From contig DVGC01000001.1 of assembly GCA_018712915.1 (NCBI GenBank), positions 103,264 to 167,263 on the forward strand: a DNA stretch of 64,000 nucleotides, given 5' to 3'. The position numbers and the translations under genes were made by a program. Below the pieces are notes generated by a model, which made no database searches, was not told the origin of the DNA, and was given only the letters and a program-made list of their open reading frames with translations. Shown in pieces: positions 20,245 to 29,839 of this stretch. Source of the stretch: Candidatus Copromonas faecavium (nom. illeg.). GTDB taxonomy: Bacteria; Bacillota; Clostridia; Lachnospirales; Lachnospiraceae. How positions within the stretch are numbered: the stretch's first letter is position 1; every line of letters starts with the position of its first letter.

Positions 20245-21636
20245 TTATTTTACAAGAGGTACAGCTCCTGTAATGGCTGCCATACCGATAAAGATTACAA
20301 AAATTCCGATTCCCCATTTTGCCGATTCCTTCTGCCATTCTCCCATATCCAGACCGGTCAGGTTTAAAAGCAGATAGATAAAGGCAACCAGCGGGCTTAA
20401 CAGATGGAAGGCCTGTCCCAAAAGGGAGGCGGTTCCGATTTCCAGCGCTGTAAAACCGTACGTATAACCGGCTTCAGCAAACACAGGAAGAACACCGTAG
20501 TAGAATGCGTCGTTGGATAGGAAAAAGGTTCCCGGCGCGGAAACAATTGCCATAATCAGTCCCCAGAACCGTCCCAGCTGCTCCGGAATCAAGGTAATCA
20601 GACTGGCTGCCAGCGCATCCGACATTCCGGAATTGGTAAACAGACCCATAAAAATCCCGGCGGCAAATACAAGAATGACAACCTGCAGGGCGTCCCCCGC
20701 ATTATCCTGAATCCTGGCTTTCTGTTCTTTGATGCTTTTATAGTTAAACATCAGAGCAAGTCCGGTACCGACAAGGAACAGGAACATGGACGGGAAGGTC
20801 CCCATCACCAGCATCACAACAAGAGCAATGGTCATAACCGCGTTAATGGGCATCATGTTCGGCCGTTTCAGTGCCTCTTCCTCCGAGGAAGCGGGAGCCG
20901 TCAGAGCTATCAGCTCTTCACCGGAAAGCTTCTGAATTCCCACACGCTTTCTTTCCTTCAGTCCAAGATAGTAGGCCACCCCCAGCATATAGACAATGGA
21001 AACTGCCATTCCAGGAATCAGGGCACGCAGAATCGTCTGCTCGTCTACTCCCGGCTGTCCCTGAAGAACGGAAATCACCCGGGCCGTCGGACCGCCCCAG
21101 GGCAGCAGATTCATAATGGTATTCATAAGAATCACCAGCACACCCAGGTTCATCATCTTCAGATTCAGCTTTTTATAAATCGGAATAAACGCCGTGCAGC
21201 AGATTAAAGTGGTAGTGGTTCCGTCGCCGTTTAAAGACACGGCTGCTGCCACAATGGCCGTTCCGATCAGCACTTTTACCGGATCGCCTCCGGCAAACTT
21301 AATCATTGCCCTGGTTACCGGATCAAACAGGCCTGCATTCAGCATAATGGCAAAATACAGAATGGCAAACAGCAGCATAATTCCCGTGCCGGATGTCTGA
21401 CTGACGCCATCTACCGTCCAGTCGCCAATGATTTTAATCTGATCCCACAGAGTCACCTGTTCGGCAGCGATTTCATTTGCTTCCGCCACCTGCGCCGTAT
21501 ATTGCCCAAGGAAGGCTCCCGCCAGGGTAAACACCAGCGGAACAAGAAGCAGAGCCGTAAACGGCTGCATCTTTTTTGTCATGACCAGCGCAAGGAATAC
21601 GATAATCATTGCCCACGCAATCACTGTCATTATCAT
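20245..21636 (-). CDS. CitMHS family citrate/metal transporter
   Basis: Multi-TM; LNGDGTTTTLICCTAFIPIYKKLNL and LLPWGGPTARV motifs; GGGGGAG upstream of the chosen start. Confidence 0.85.
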   Translation of the reverse strand: MIMTVIAWAMIIVFLALVMTKKMQPFTALLLVPLVFTLAGAFLGQYTAQVAEANEIAAEQVTLWDQIKIIGDWTVDGVSQTSGTGIMLLFAILYFAIMLNAGLFDPVTRAMIKFAGGDPVKVLIGTAIVAAAVSLNGDGTTTTLICCTAFIPIYKKLNLKMMNLGVLVILMNTIMNLLPWGGPTARVISVLQGQPGVDEQTILRALIPGMAVSIVYMLGVAYYLGLKERKRVGIQKLSGEELIALTAPASSEEEALKRPNMMPINAVMTIALVVMLVMGTFPSMFLFLVGTGLALMFNYKSIKEQKARIQDNAGDALQVVILVFAAGIFMGLFTNSGMSDALAASLITLIPEQLGRFWGLIMAIVSAPGTFFLSNDAFYYGVLPVFAEAGYTYGFTALEIGTASLLGQAFHLLSPLVAFIYLLLNLTGLDMGEWQKESAKWGIGIFVIFIGMAAITGAVPLVK

Positions 21637-21762
21637 AGAGAACTCCCCCTTCATTTTACTTTCTGTTTCCATTATAATCGGGCAGTCTTAACACCTCATA
21701 AATCATTCTTAAAATTTATTAAGATTTTGTGAGATTTGTTGCGGAATACAGGAAAATAGGAA

Positions 21763-21790
21763 TTGCTTTTTACTATTTTTTCTATATAAT
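21763..21790 (+). promoter_or_regulatory. Putative sigma-A promoter upstream of the repeat array and response regulator
   Basis: TTGCTT-N16-TATAAT. Confidence 0.5.
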
Positions 21791-21851
21791 AGGGATAGAA
21801 TATGCAAAGGAGCCGCAAATATTCCCAGACCAGTTTCTTTTATCCAGCCGG

Positions 21852-22027
21852 ATTCCGGCAGTATATCATGTAAATTCCGGCAATGCATCGTGCGGATTTT
21901 AGCAATTTATTGTGCAAATTCTCACAATGCATCACGCGGATCCTGGCAATATATTGTGTGGACTCCAGCAATGTATCATGCAGATTCCGGCAGTACATCT
22001 TACGGAGTTCGGCAATTCATCTTACAG
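21852..22027 (+). repeat. 8 x 22-bp degenerate tandem repeat, consensus ATTCCGGCAATRYATCRTGCGG
   Basis: Eight contiguous 22-nt units aligned by hand; columns CA(8-9), T(11) and AT(14-15) invariant. Confidence 0.92.
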
Positions 22028-22051
22028 ATTCAAAAGAAAGGAGCTGCGCTT

Positions 22052-22747
22052 ATGGCCAACGAAACAATATTGATTGCAGACGATGATCCTGTAATCCGGA
22101 CGCTTCTGACAAAAGTTGTGGAGCGGAACGGGTTTCGCGCCGTCACCGCGCCGGATGGAAAGGAAGCCGTGCGTCTGGCCAGAAGCCGGCACTTTGATCT
22201 GATTCTTCTGGATATCATGATGAACGGCAATGACGATGGATTTGACGTTATCAGAAATCTGCGGGCCACCGGAAATCATATTCCGATTATCGTTTTAAGC
22301 GGACGGACAGATGATTTTGACACGCTTTACGGTCTTGATATCGGCGCCGATGACTATATTCCCAAGCCCTTCAATCCCGTTATCCTGGGTGCAAAAATAA
22401 AGGCTCTCATCCGCCGCAGCCAGAAAACATCCGAAGCGGTCCGTGATACCATTACAGCCGGACCCTTCTGCTACCGGGACGCCACTCTGGAATTTTTCAA
22501 AAACGGCAATCTGATTCCTCTTTCCGCCAAAGAAACGGTTATGATGAAGCTGTTTATCAGCAATCTTGGCCGGGTTTTTACAAAGGAACAGCTCTATGAG
22601 CTGGTCTGGGGAGAAACCGTTGTGGATGAAAATGTGATTATGGTTTATATCAGCCATCTGAGAAGCAAGTTAGAGGATCACCCCAGGACCCCAAAATATC
22701 TGAAAACCATCCGGGGACTGGGATACAAATTTTCCGTCGATGAATAA
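22052..22747 (+). CDS. OmpR/PhoB-type response regulator
   Basis: MANETILIADDDPVIRTLL receiver, winged-helix C-terminus; AAAGGAG upstream of the ATG. Confidence 0.92.
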   Translation: MANETILIADDDPVIRTLLTKVVERNGFRAVTAPDGKEAVRLARSRHFDLILLDIMMNGNDDGFDVIRNLRATGNHIPIIVLSGRTDDFDTLYGLDIGADDYIPKPFNPVILGAKIKALIRRSQKTSEAVRDTITAGPFCYRDATLEFFKNGNLIPLSAKETVMMKLFISNLGRVFTKEQLYELVWGETVVDENVIMVYISHLRSKLEDHPRTPKYLKTIRGLGYKFSVDE

Positions 22748-22819
22748 ACCTTTTCCAACGGAATGATAAAGAAAAGCCTTTTCTGCTTTCCCAATAAAAC
22801 GGTTCCAGCAAAAGAAATT

Positions 22820-22854
22820 GGCCGGGTACCATGGCACATCCCATGGTCCCGGCC
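22820..22854 (+). terminator. Terminator-like hairpin after the response regulator
   Basis: GGCCGGG(T)ACCATGG-loop-CCATGGTCCCGGCC followed by TGTTTTG. Confidence 0.65.
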
Positions 22855-22856
22855 TG

Positions 22857-22904
22857 TTTTGATATCTGTGCTAATATCTGTTTTGATATCTGTTCTGATA
22901 TCCG
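22857..22904. repeat. 4 x 12-bp tandem repeat (TTTTGATATCTG-like)
   Basis: ttttgatatctg tgctaatatctg ttttgatatctg ttctgatatccg. Confidence 0.8.
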
Positions 22905-23009
22905 CTTTTCTTTTTGTATTCTGAGCTTAGTTCTTTGGTTCTATTTTATTCTGTATTTCGTTCTTGTTTTTCTTTCTGTCCGTAATATGATGTCCTGTTC
23001 TTACGTTTC

Positions 23010-24947
23010 TTAGTTCTCTTCTTTTTTCACTTCCACAGGACGATTCTCCCTTGTTTCGATTTCCTTCTTCACCGCTTCGATAAAGTCAGACAGCTTGGCT
23101 GCGCCCTCGTCGCCTTTGAACCGGCTTCTTACGGATACCGTACCAGTCTCTTCCTCTTTACCGCCTGCAATTAACATATACGGGATCTTCTGAGTCTGAG
23201 CCTCCCGGATCTTATAACCGATCTTCTCGGAGCGAAGGTCGATCTCCGCCCGGATTCCCGCTTCATCCAGAGCCTTCTTCACCGACTGGGCATAGGCCTC
23301 ATGCTTCTCGGAAATCGGAAGCACCTTCACCTGTACCGGAGCCAGCCATGTGGGGAATGCACCTGCAAAGTGCTCAATCAGAATGCCGATGAACCGCTCG
23401 ATGGAGCCGAAGGCAACCCGGTGAATCATGATGGGTCTGTGCTTTTCTCCGTCTGCTCCGATGTATTCCAGCTCAAACCGCTGAGGCAGCTGGAAATCCA
23501 GCTGGATGGTGCCGCACTGCCAGGTTCTGCCGATGGAGTCCTCCAGATGGAAGTCAATCTTGGGACCATAAAAGGCGCCGTCGCCCTCGTTGATCACATA
23601 GTCCAGTCCCAGATCGTCGAGAGCTCCCTGAAGAGCGCTGGTAGCCAGCTCCCAGTCCTCGTCGCTTCCCATGGAATCTTCCGGTCTTGTGGACAGCTCT
23701 ACATGATAACGGAAGCCAAACAGGGAATATACCTCGTTGATCAGTCTGGCCACGCCCTTAATCTCATCGCGGATCTGTTCCGGAGTCATGAAGATATGGG
23801 CATCGTCCTGAGTGAAGCAGCGAACCCGCATCAGGCCGTGAAGCTGGCCGGACTTCTCATGACGGTGTACGATTCCCAGCTCGCCCATCCGCAGAGGCAA
23901 ATCCCGGTAGGAACGGGGCTCGGACGCATACACCAGAACACCGCCGGGGCAGTTCATGGGCTTAATAGCATAATCTTCTTCATCAATCACCGTGGTGTAC
24001 ATGTTATTCTTATAATGATCCCAGTGTCCGGAGGTCTCCCACAGGCTTCTGTTTAAGATAATCGGCGTGGAAATCTCCACATAGCCGGCTTTCTTATGGA
24101 TCTCTCTCCAGTAATCCAGGAGCACATTCTTTAACACCATTCCCTTGGGCAGGAAGAAGGGGAATCCGGGGCCGGCATCATGCATCATGAACAGACCCAG
24201 CTCCCGTCCCAGCTTTCTGTGATCTCTCTTTTTTGCTTCCTCCAGCATGGTCAGATACGCTTCCAGCTCTTCCTTTTTCTGGAACGCCGTAGCATAAATT
24301 CTGGTGAGCATCTTGTTCTTCTCACTGCCTCTCCAGTAAGCTCCGGCCAGATTCATCAGATGGAAGGCCTTTCCCACATCCTTGGTGCTCATCACATGGG
24401 GGCCTGCGCACAGATCCACAAACTCTCCCTGGCGGTAAAAGCTGATAACCGAATCCTCCGGCAGATCTTCAATCAGCTCCACCTTATACGGCTCATTCTT
24501 TTCCTTCATAAACTCGATGGCTTCTTTTCTGGGAAGCTCAAAGCGCTCCAGAGGAAGAGCCTCTTTGATAATTTTCTTCATTTCGGCTTCGATCTTTTCC
24601 AGGTCATCGGACGTCAGCGGCTGTGCCGGATCCACATCGTAGTAGAAACCATCGGCAATGGACGGGCCGATGGCAAGCTTGGTGTCCGGCCAGAGACGTT
24701 TTACTGCCTGAGCCATCACATGGCTGGCTGTATGACGCAGAGCGGCAAGGCCCTCCGGATCCTTGGCCGTTAAAATATTCAAGGAGCAGTCCTTATCGAT
24801 TACGGTTCTCAAATCGCTGACCGTTCCGTCAATTTCTGCTACACAGGCCATTCTTGCCAGGCCTTCACTGATGTCTTTTGCAATGTCAATGACAGCCATG
24901 GGCTGTGCATACTCCCTGACGGAGCCGTCTTTTAATGTAATTTTCAT
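23010..24947 (-). CDS. thrS: Threonyl-tRNA synthetase
   Basis: 645 aa with TGS/HxxxH editing and class II catalytic motifs; T-box upstream. Confidence 0.96.
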   Translation of the reverse strand: MKITLKDGSVREYAQPMAVIDIAKDISEGLARMACVAEIDGTVSDLRTVIDKDCSLNILTAKDPEGLAALRHTASHVMAQAVKRLWPDTKLAIGPSIADGFYYDVDPAQPLTSDDLEKIEAEMKKIIKEALPLERFELPRKEAIEFMKEKNEPYKVELIEDLPEDSVISFYRQGEFVDLCAGPHVMSTKDVGKAFHLMNLAGAYWRGSEKNKMLTRIYATAFQKKEELEAYLTMLEEAKKRDHRKLGRELGLFMMHDAGPGFPFFLPKGMVLKNVLLDYWREIHKKAGYVEISTPIILNRSLWETSGHWDHYKNNMYTTVIDEEDYAIKPMNCPGGVLVYASEPRSYRDLPLRMGELGIVHRHEKSGQLHGLMRVRCFTQDDAHIFMTPEQIRDEIKGVARLINEVYSLFGFRYHVELSTRPEDSMGSDEDWELATSALQGALDDLGLDYVINEGDGAFYGPKIDFHLEDSIGRTWQCGTIQLDFQLPQRFELEYIGADGEKHRPIMIHRVAFGSIERFIGILIEHFAGAFPTWLAPVQVKVLPISEKHEAYAQSVKKALDEAGIRAEIDLRSEKIGYKIREAQTQKIPYMLIAGGKEEETGTVSVRSRFKGDEGAAKLSDFIEAVKKEIETRENRPVEVKKEEN

Positions 24948-24984
24948 ACATGCTCTCCTTTAATTTTTTTAACAGATGCCTCCA

Positions 24985-25290
24985 GGAAGAAAGTAAAAAA
25001 AATGCCCCTGATATGCGAATAACCACATATCAGGGACGGCTGTTGCTCCGCGGTTCCACCCTGCTTGCATGAAAAAATCATGCCTCTCTTTTGATGATAA
25101 CGGAATCACCGTTCCCGATTAAGGGACACTCCAGGGTGGTCTTCCAGGCCGGTTCCCGCAGGATGCTCTCAGCTTCTGCATCCCTCTCTTTGGCGTTTCC
25201 CGGTGTACTCTTCCTGTCAGCGTGTTGGCTGTTTCAATTTAAAAGATGTCGGATCAAAAGACTCTCTGACCCTGATATCTTGAAAACAGT
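24985..25290 (-). promoter_or_regulatory. T-box leader of thrS
   Basis: GGTGGAACCGCGG T-box motif (25048-25060), terminator hairpin 25006-25035 followed by a U-rich run; promoter TTGACA-N16-TATACT just upstream on the minus strand. Confidence 0.9.
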
Positions 25291-25311
25291 ATAGCACCGG
25301 GAGCAGATTTG

Positions 25312-26160
25312 TCAAGCATTTTCTGGCGCATTTGTGCTTTCTGCTTCCAGCTTTTTTATGGCTTCCCTGGCATGATCCACAAAAATTTCCCGGATTTTCG
25401 GAAGCTGCCCAAGTCCTTTCAGCACACAGTGAACCTCGTATCCCGCTTCTTCAAATGTCCGTTTCCAGGAGTGACTGCCCATTCCGGCCATATCCTGATT
25501 GGCGTGATCTCCTGCAACCAGCATAAACGGCTGAAGCACCACCCGTTTGTAGTCTCCCTCTCTGACCTTGGAAACCACCTGATCCAGGGTCGGATCGGCC
25601 TCCACCGTTCCGATAAAATAATTATCGCAGCCGGCCTCAAAAAGCAGCTCCTGAGCAAGTTCATAAACTTCATTGGCGCGGTCGGTTGTCCCGTGCCCCA
25701 TCAGACAGATGGCCGTGCGGCCGTCATCGTACTGCTCCGTATCCTCCGTAACAGCCTGCAGCACCCGCTGAAAATCATCCCTGGTGCTTAGCAGGGGAGC
25801 TCCCACAGAAACTTTTAAAAAGGATGCTTCGTGGGCCCGGACGGTTTTCACCAGTCCCTGATATTCCAGTCCGCTCATCATATGAGTGGGCTGCACCGCC
25901 AGCATTCTGACTCCGTTTTTCTCTGCCCGCAAAAGAGCCTCCTCCACAGAATCAATTCCCAGACCGTCCCGCTCCTTTAAAACACGGATAATGGTGGGAC
26001 TGGTAAAGGCCCGGCGCAGGGAATATGACGGAAACGCTTTTTCCAAATCCTGCTCCACCGCGTCAATGGTCAGCCCTAAGCTTTCCCTGTAGCTGGTACC
26101 GAAGCTGACGGCCAAAAGCTCCTTTGTTCCGATTCCATTCTGATTTCTGGGGTTCTCCAT
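25312..26160 (-). CDS. cbiK: Sirohydrochlorin cobaltochelatase (CbiK-type)
   Basis: ELLAVSFGTSYRESLGLTIDAVEQDLEKAFPSYSLRRAFTSPTII; CbiK-like. Start supported by GGAGG. Confidence 0.85.
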   Translation of the reverse strand: MENPRNQNGIGTKELLAVSFGTSYRESLGLTIDAVEQDLEKAFPSYSLRRAFTSPTIIRVLKERDGLGIDSVEEALLRAEKNGVRMLAVQPTHMMSGLEYQGLVKTVRAHEASFLKVSVGAPLLSTRDDFQRVLQAVTEDTEQYDDGRTAICLMGHGTTDRANEVYELAQELLFEAGCDNYFIGTVEADPTLDQVVSKVREGDYKRVVLQPFMLVAGDHANQDMAGMGSHSWKRTFEEAGYEVHCVLKGLGQLPKIREIFVDHAREAIKKLEAESTNAPENA

Positions 26161-26369
26161 CCTGTATTCCTCCAAACTGTTTCCTTCTGTTGTCATTCGG
26201 CTTATCCTATCATGTTTTATGGAAAATTGCAAGAACCGTTTCCGGTGACTGCCAGGGGCTTCTCCGAGAGGCAGATGCTCTCAGCAGGCATCCTGCAGCG
26301 GACATCGCCGGCACTTTCTTCAAAGAGACTGCATGCACCCTGGATTCCTCCTGAGGTCTCTGCCCTCTC

Positions 26370-26416
26370 TTGACATCAGTACGAATCCGTATTATAATCC
26401 AGTACGAATCCGTATT
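26370..26416 (+). promoter_or_regulatory. Consensus promoter with two direct-repeat operators upstream of marR-MATE
   Basis: TTGACA-N17-TATAAT; AGTACGAATCCGTATT at 26378-26393 and 26401-26416. Confidence 0.75.
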
Positions 26417-26568
26417 GTTTGTTTTATAATTTGAAACATTTTGAAATTTTCTGTTTGTTTTATCTGTGGGGGATTCTGCCGGCACCGGTCAGAGCAGCCG
26501 TTATCTCACGCGGCACAGGTACTGGCATATACCCACGGCAGCAAACATCCTAAGGGGGGAATGATATA

Positions 26569-27042
26569 ATGGATGAAACCCGACAAGCCATGCGAAGATT
26601 CATCATTGCCTTAAACCGTATGGACGGACTTTATTATCAGCTTTCCAGAAAACTCGGCGTCAAGGATAATATCCTGTGGCTTCTCTATGCTCTGGACGAC
26701 GGGGAACTTCACTCTCAGAAGCAGATTTGCGAGGAATGGCTGATTACCAAGACCACCTTAAATACAGTGGTAAAGGAATGTGAAAAGAACGGCTATATTA
26801 CCCTTCTCCATCCGGAGCATTCCAGGGAAAAGCTGATTTGCCTGACGGATGCGGGCAGACAATATGCCAATTCTCTTTTGCAGCCGCTTTACCGTGCGGA
26901 GGAATATGCTTTGAAGAAAACACTGGCGCATTATGGAAATGAATTTATAGACGCCACGGAATCTCTTGCAGATTCCCTGCTGAAAGAATCAGAAAAGAAT
27001 TTCAGGCAGGCCCGGACAGGACCGCCTGAGAAATCCATTTAA
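26569..27042 (+). CDS. MarR family regulator
   Basis: WLITKTTLNTVVKECEKNGYI wHTH; followed by a MATE gene. Confidence 0.85.
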   Translation: MDETRQAMRRFIIALNRMDGLYYQLSRKLGVKDNILWLLYALDDGELHSQKQICEEWLITKTTLNTVVKECEKNGYITLLHPEHSREKLICLTDAGRQYANSLLQPLYRAEEYALKKTLAHYGNEFIDATESLADSLLKESEKNFRQARTGPPEKSI

Positions 27043-27060
27043 ATTCGGAGGGATGAACAA

Positions 27061-28419
27061 ATGTCGGACAATCAGGATTCGGCAAACTCTTTATTTCTTA
27101 ATACATCACCGGCCAGGCTTTTCTTTCTGGCCGCCCTGCCCGGCGCCATCAGCATGCTGGCCTCTTCTCTTTACGGCCTGCTGGATGGAATTTTCGTCGG
27201 ACAGAGTCTGGGAGAAACTGCCTTTGCAGCTTTAAACCTGGCCTTTCCTTTTGTGGTGATCAACTTCTCCCTAGCTGACCTCATCGGTGTAGGCTCTTCC
27301 GTTCCCATCTCCATCAGTCTGGGGATGAAAAAAGAAAAGGAAGCCAACAATGTCTTTACCTGCGCCGTTTTAATGATCGTTTTTGCAGGAATCCTCATCG
27401 GTGCCCTTCTTTACACCATCGCTCCCTTCCTCATTGGAATGCTGGGAGCCGAAGGAGAGCTGGCTTCCTATGCGGTCCAGTACATGCGGGTCTATGCCAT
27501 CTGCTCGCCCTTAACCACGATCATATTTGCCATGGACAACTATCTGCGCATCTGCGGAAGAATTAAAATGAGCATGTGGCTGAACATTTTTATGTCTTTC
27601 CTGACCGGCGTTCTGGAATTTTTATTCCTGTTTATTTTCCGCTGGGGAATCTGGGGAGCGGCTCTTGCCACCTGTACCGGTATGATGGTCTGCGCCTGCA
27701 TCGCCCTGTTTCCCTTTCTCCGGGGAAACCTTCAGCTTAAGTTCTGCCGGCCGTCGTTTTCCTGGGGTCTGATGAAAAAAATCGTGGCCTGCGGAAGCCC
27801 CAACTTCTTAAACAACATCGCGGGAAGGATTACCTCCATTATTATGAACACGGTACTTTTAAGAACAGGCGGAGAAAGCGCTGTCACGATTTATGGAATC
27901 CTGATGTATGTGGGAGAAACAGTCCAGCCCCTTCTCTACGGCGTCTGTGACTCACTCCAGCCGGCTGTTGGCTACAACTGGGGAGCAGGAAGGCCGGACC
28001 GGGTGCAGGCCATTGAACGGTACTGCTTTACGGCCGGCGCCGTCATCTCCATTGCAGCCTCCGTCATCATGTTATTATTCCCGGCTCCGCTAATCTCTCT
28101 GTTTGCAGACAGCAGCGATCCGGTCTTTATGGAGCAAGCCATCCTGGCCATGCGGCTGTTCAGCACGGGATACCTAACACGGTGGTTTTCGTTTGCCTCC
28201 CAAAGCTATATGCTGGCAGTGGAACGGCCTGTTTCCGCTTCCATTATATCGGTTTCCACAGCCCTCATCTTCCCGGTCATCCTGATTGTGCTTCTTATGC
28301 CCCTGGGATTAAACGGAATCTGGCTCAATCAGCCGGTTACCTGCCTGCTGGCCGCCATTCTGGCCGCCTTTGTAATGAAAAAATTCCGGCATGATCTGAA
28401 CTCCGGCTCCTGCATGTAA
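27061..28419 (+). CDS. MATE family efflux transporter (MepA-like)
   Basis: 452 aa, 12-TM MATE sequence. Confidence 0.9.
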   Translation: MSDNQDSANSLFLNTSPARLFFLAALPGAISMLASSLYGLLDGIFVGQSLGETAFAALNLAFPFVVINFSLADLIGVGSSVPISISLGMKKEKEANNVFTCAVLMIVFAGILIGALLYTIAPFLIGMLGAEGELASYAVQYMRVYAICSPLTTIIFAMDNYLRICGRIKMSMWLNIFMSFLTGVLEFLFLFIFRWGIWGAALATCTGMMVCACIALFPFLRGNLQLKFCRPSFSWGLMKKIVACGSPNFLNNIAGRITSIIMNTVLLRTGGESAVTIYGILMYVGETVQPLLYGVCDSLQPAVGYNWGAGRPDRVQAIERYCFTAGAVISIAASVIMLLFPAPLISLFADSSDPVFMEQAILAMRLFSTGYLTRWFSFASQSYMLAVERPVSASIISVSTALIFPVILIVLLMPLGLNGIWLNQPVTCLLAAILAAFVMKKFRHDLNSGSCM

Positions 28420-28623
28420 CCCCGGGAGGTGTATAACTTCCGGCCCTCATATGCAGCACCCGGAGGCACGTAAAGCTTCCGGTCTTCACGCGAAACCCCC
28501 GGAGACACATGCGGCTTCCTGCTCTCACATATGACCCCGGGGGTGTGTATCGTTTTCGGCCCTCATATGCAGACCCCGGAAGCACGTAAGGCTTCCGGCT
28601 CCTACATATAAATTCCCGAGGTC
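28400..28623. repeat. About 6 copies of a 37-39-bp degenerate tandem repeat filling a convergent intergenic region
   Basis: CTTCCGGC-like anchors at 28400, 28437, 28476, 28515, 28553 and 28592 (spacing 37-39). Confidence 0.88.
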
Positions 28624-29834
28624 CTGGAGAGGATCGGCTCATAACCGGCCTCCCGCAGGACCTGAATGATCCTGTTCTTGTGTTCGGTGCCGAAGGACTC
28701 CATGGTAATCGTCAGCTCCACTCCGGCAGCACGGTTCACGTTGGCAAAGACATTGTGATCCAGCTTAATGACATTGCCCTGCTCCTTGGCAATCAGAGAG
28801 GATACGATGGCAAGCTGTCCCGGCTTATCCGGCAGCATCACCGTAACGGTAAAGATCCGATCCCGCTGCATCAGGCCATTCTGAAGCACGGTGGCCATGG
28901 TCAGCACATCCATATTGCCGCCGCTTAAGACGGACACCACCTTTTTGCCCTTAAAATCCAGGTGCTTCAGGGCGGCCACCGTCAGAAGGCCAGAATTTTC
29001 CACGATCATCTTGTGATTCTCCGCCATATCAAGGAACGACAGCGTCAGCTCTGAATCGTCAATCGTAAGGACCTCATCCACATTTTTCTGCAGATAAGGG
29101 AACAGCTTGTCTCCCGGCGTCTGAACGGCAGTACCGTCCGCAATGGTATTGATATGGGGAACGGTGGTCACCTCTCCCGCTTCCAGGGATGCCTTTAAGC
29201 AGGCAGCCCCTGCCGGCTCCACGGCAATGACCCGGATTTTCGGGTTCAAAAGCTTGGCCAGGGTGGAAACTCCGGTGCAGAGTCCTCCGCCGCCTACAGG
29301 AACCAGAATATAATCCACAGTCGGAAGCTCCTTCACAATCTCCATGGCAATGCTTCCCTGTCCGGTGGCAATTTCCAGATCGTTGAAGGGATGAACAAAA
29401 GTATAGCCATGTTCGTCAGCCAGCTCATAGGCATGGGCACAGGCCTCATCAAACACGTCTCCGTAAAGCACCACGTCGGCGCCATAGCCCTTGGTCCGGT
29501 TCACCTTGATTAACGGCGTAGCCACCGGCATCACCACCGTGGCCTTCACACCGGCCAGCTTGGCCGCATAGGCCACACCCTGGGCATGGTTTCCGGCGGA
29601 TGCCGTAATCAGACCCCGCTCCCGTTCCTCCGGTGTCAGACAGTGGATTTTATAATAAGCGCCTCGCACCTTATAGGCGCCGGTTCTCTGCATGTTTTCC
29701 GGTTTGAAATAAATCTTGTTTCCGTATCTTTCTGAAAAGTATTCGCTGTAAATCAGCTTGGTTTCCTGAGTCACCTTGCTGACGATTTCAGACGCTTCTT
29801 CAAATTTCTCCAGTGTCAGTTCCTGCATTTCCAT
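28602..29834 (-). CDS. ilvA: Threonine ammonia-lyase with C-terminal ACT domain
   Basis: FKPENMQRTGAYKVRGAYYKI PLP site, ASAGNHAQGVAYAA. Confidence 0.9.
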   Translation of the reverse strand: MEMQELTLEKFEEASEIVSKVTQETKLIYSEYFSERYGNKIYFKPENMQRTGAYKVRGAYYKIHCLTPEERERGLITASAGNHAQGVAYAAKLAGVKATVVMPVATPLIKVNRTKGYGADVVLYGDVFDEACAHAYELADEHGYTFVHPFNDLEIATGQGSIAMEIVKELPTVDYILVPVGGGGLCTGVSTLAKLLNPKIRVIAVEPAGAACLKASLEAGEVTTVPHINTIADGTAVQTPGDKLFPYLQKNVDEVLTIDDSELTLSFLDMAENHKMIVENSGLLTVAALKHLDFKGKKVVSVLSGGNMDVLTMATVLQNGLMQRDRIFTVTVMLPDKPGQLAIVSSLIAKEQGNVIKLDHNVFANVNRAAGVELTITMESFGTEHKNRIIQVLREAGYEPILSRTSGIYM

Positions 29835-29839
29835 AGGCG

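Noticed and set aside
21852-22027. CRISPR array
   Set aside because: Units are contiguous 22-mers with no unique spacers, and no cas genes are nearby.
21890-22051. N-terminal extension of the response regulator ORF (MRILAIYCANSHNASRG...)
   Set aside because: It is translation of the 22-bp repeats; the receiver domain starts at MANETILIADDD with a good RBS.
28337-28642. 101-aa minus-strand repeat ORF (RAGSRMCLRGF...)
   Set aside because: 39 bp is a multiple of 3, so the repeat array stays open in frame; no RBS or plausible product.
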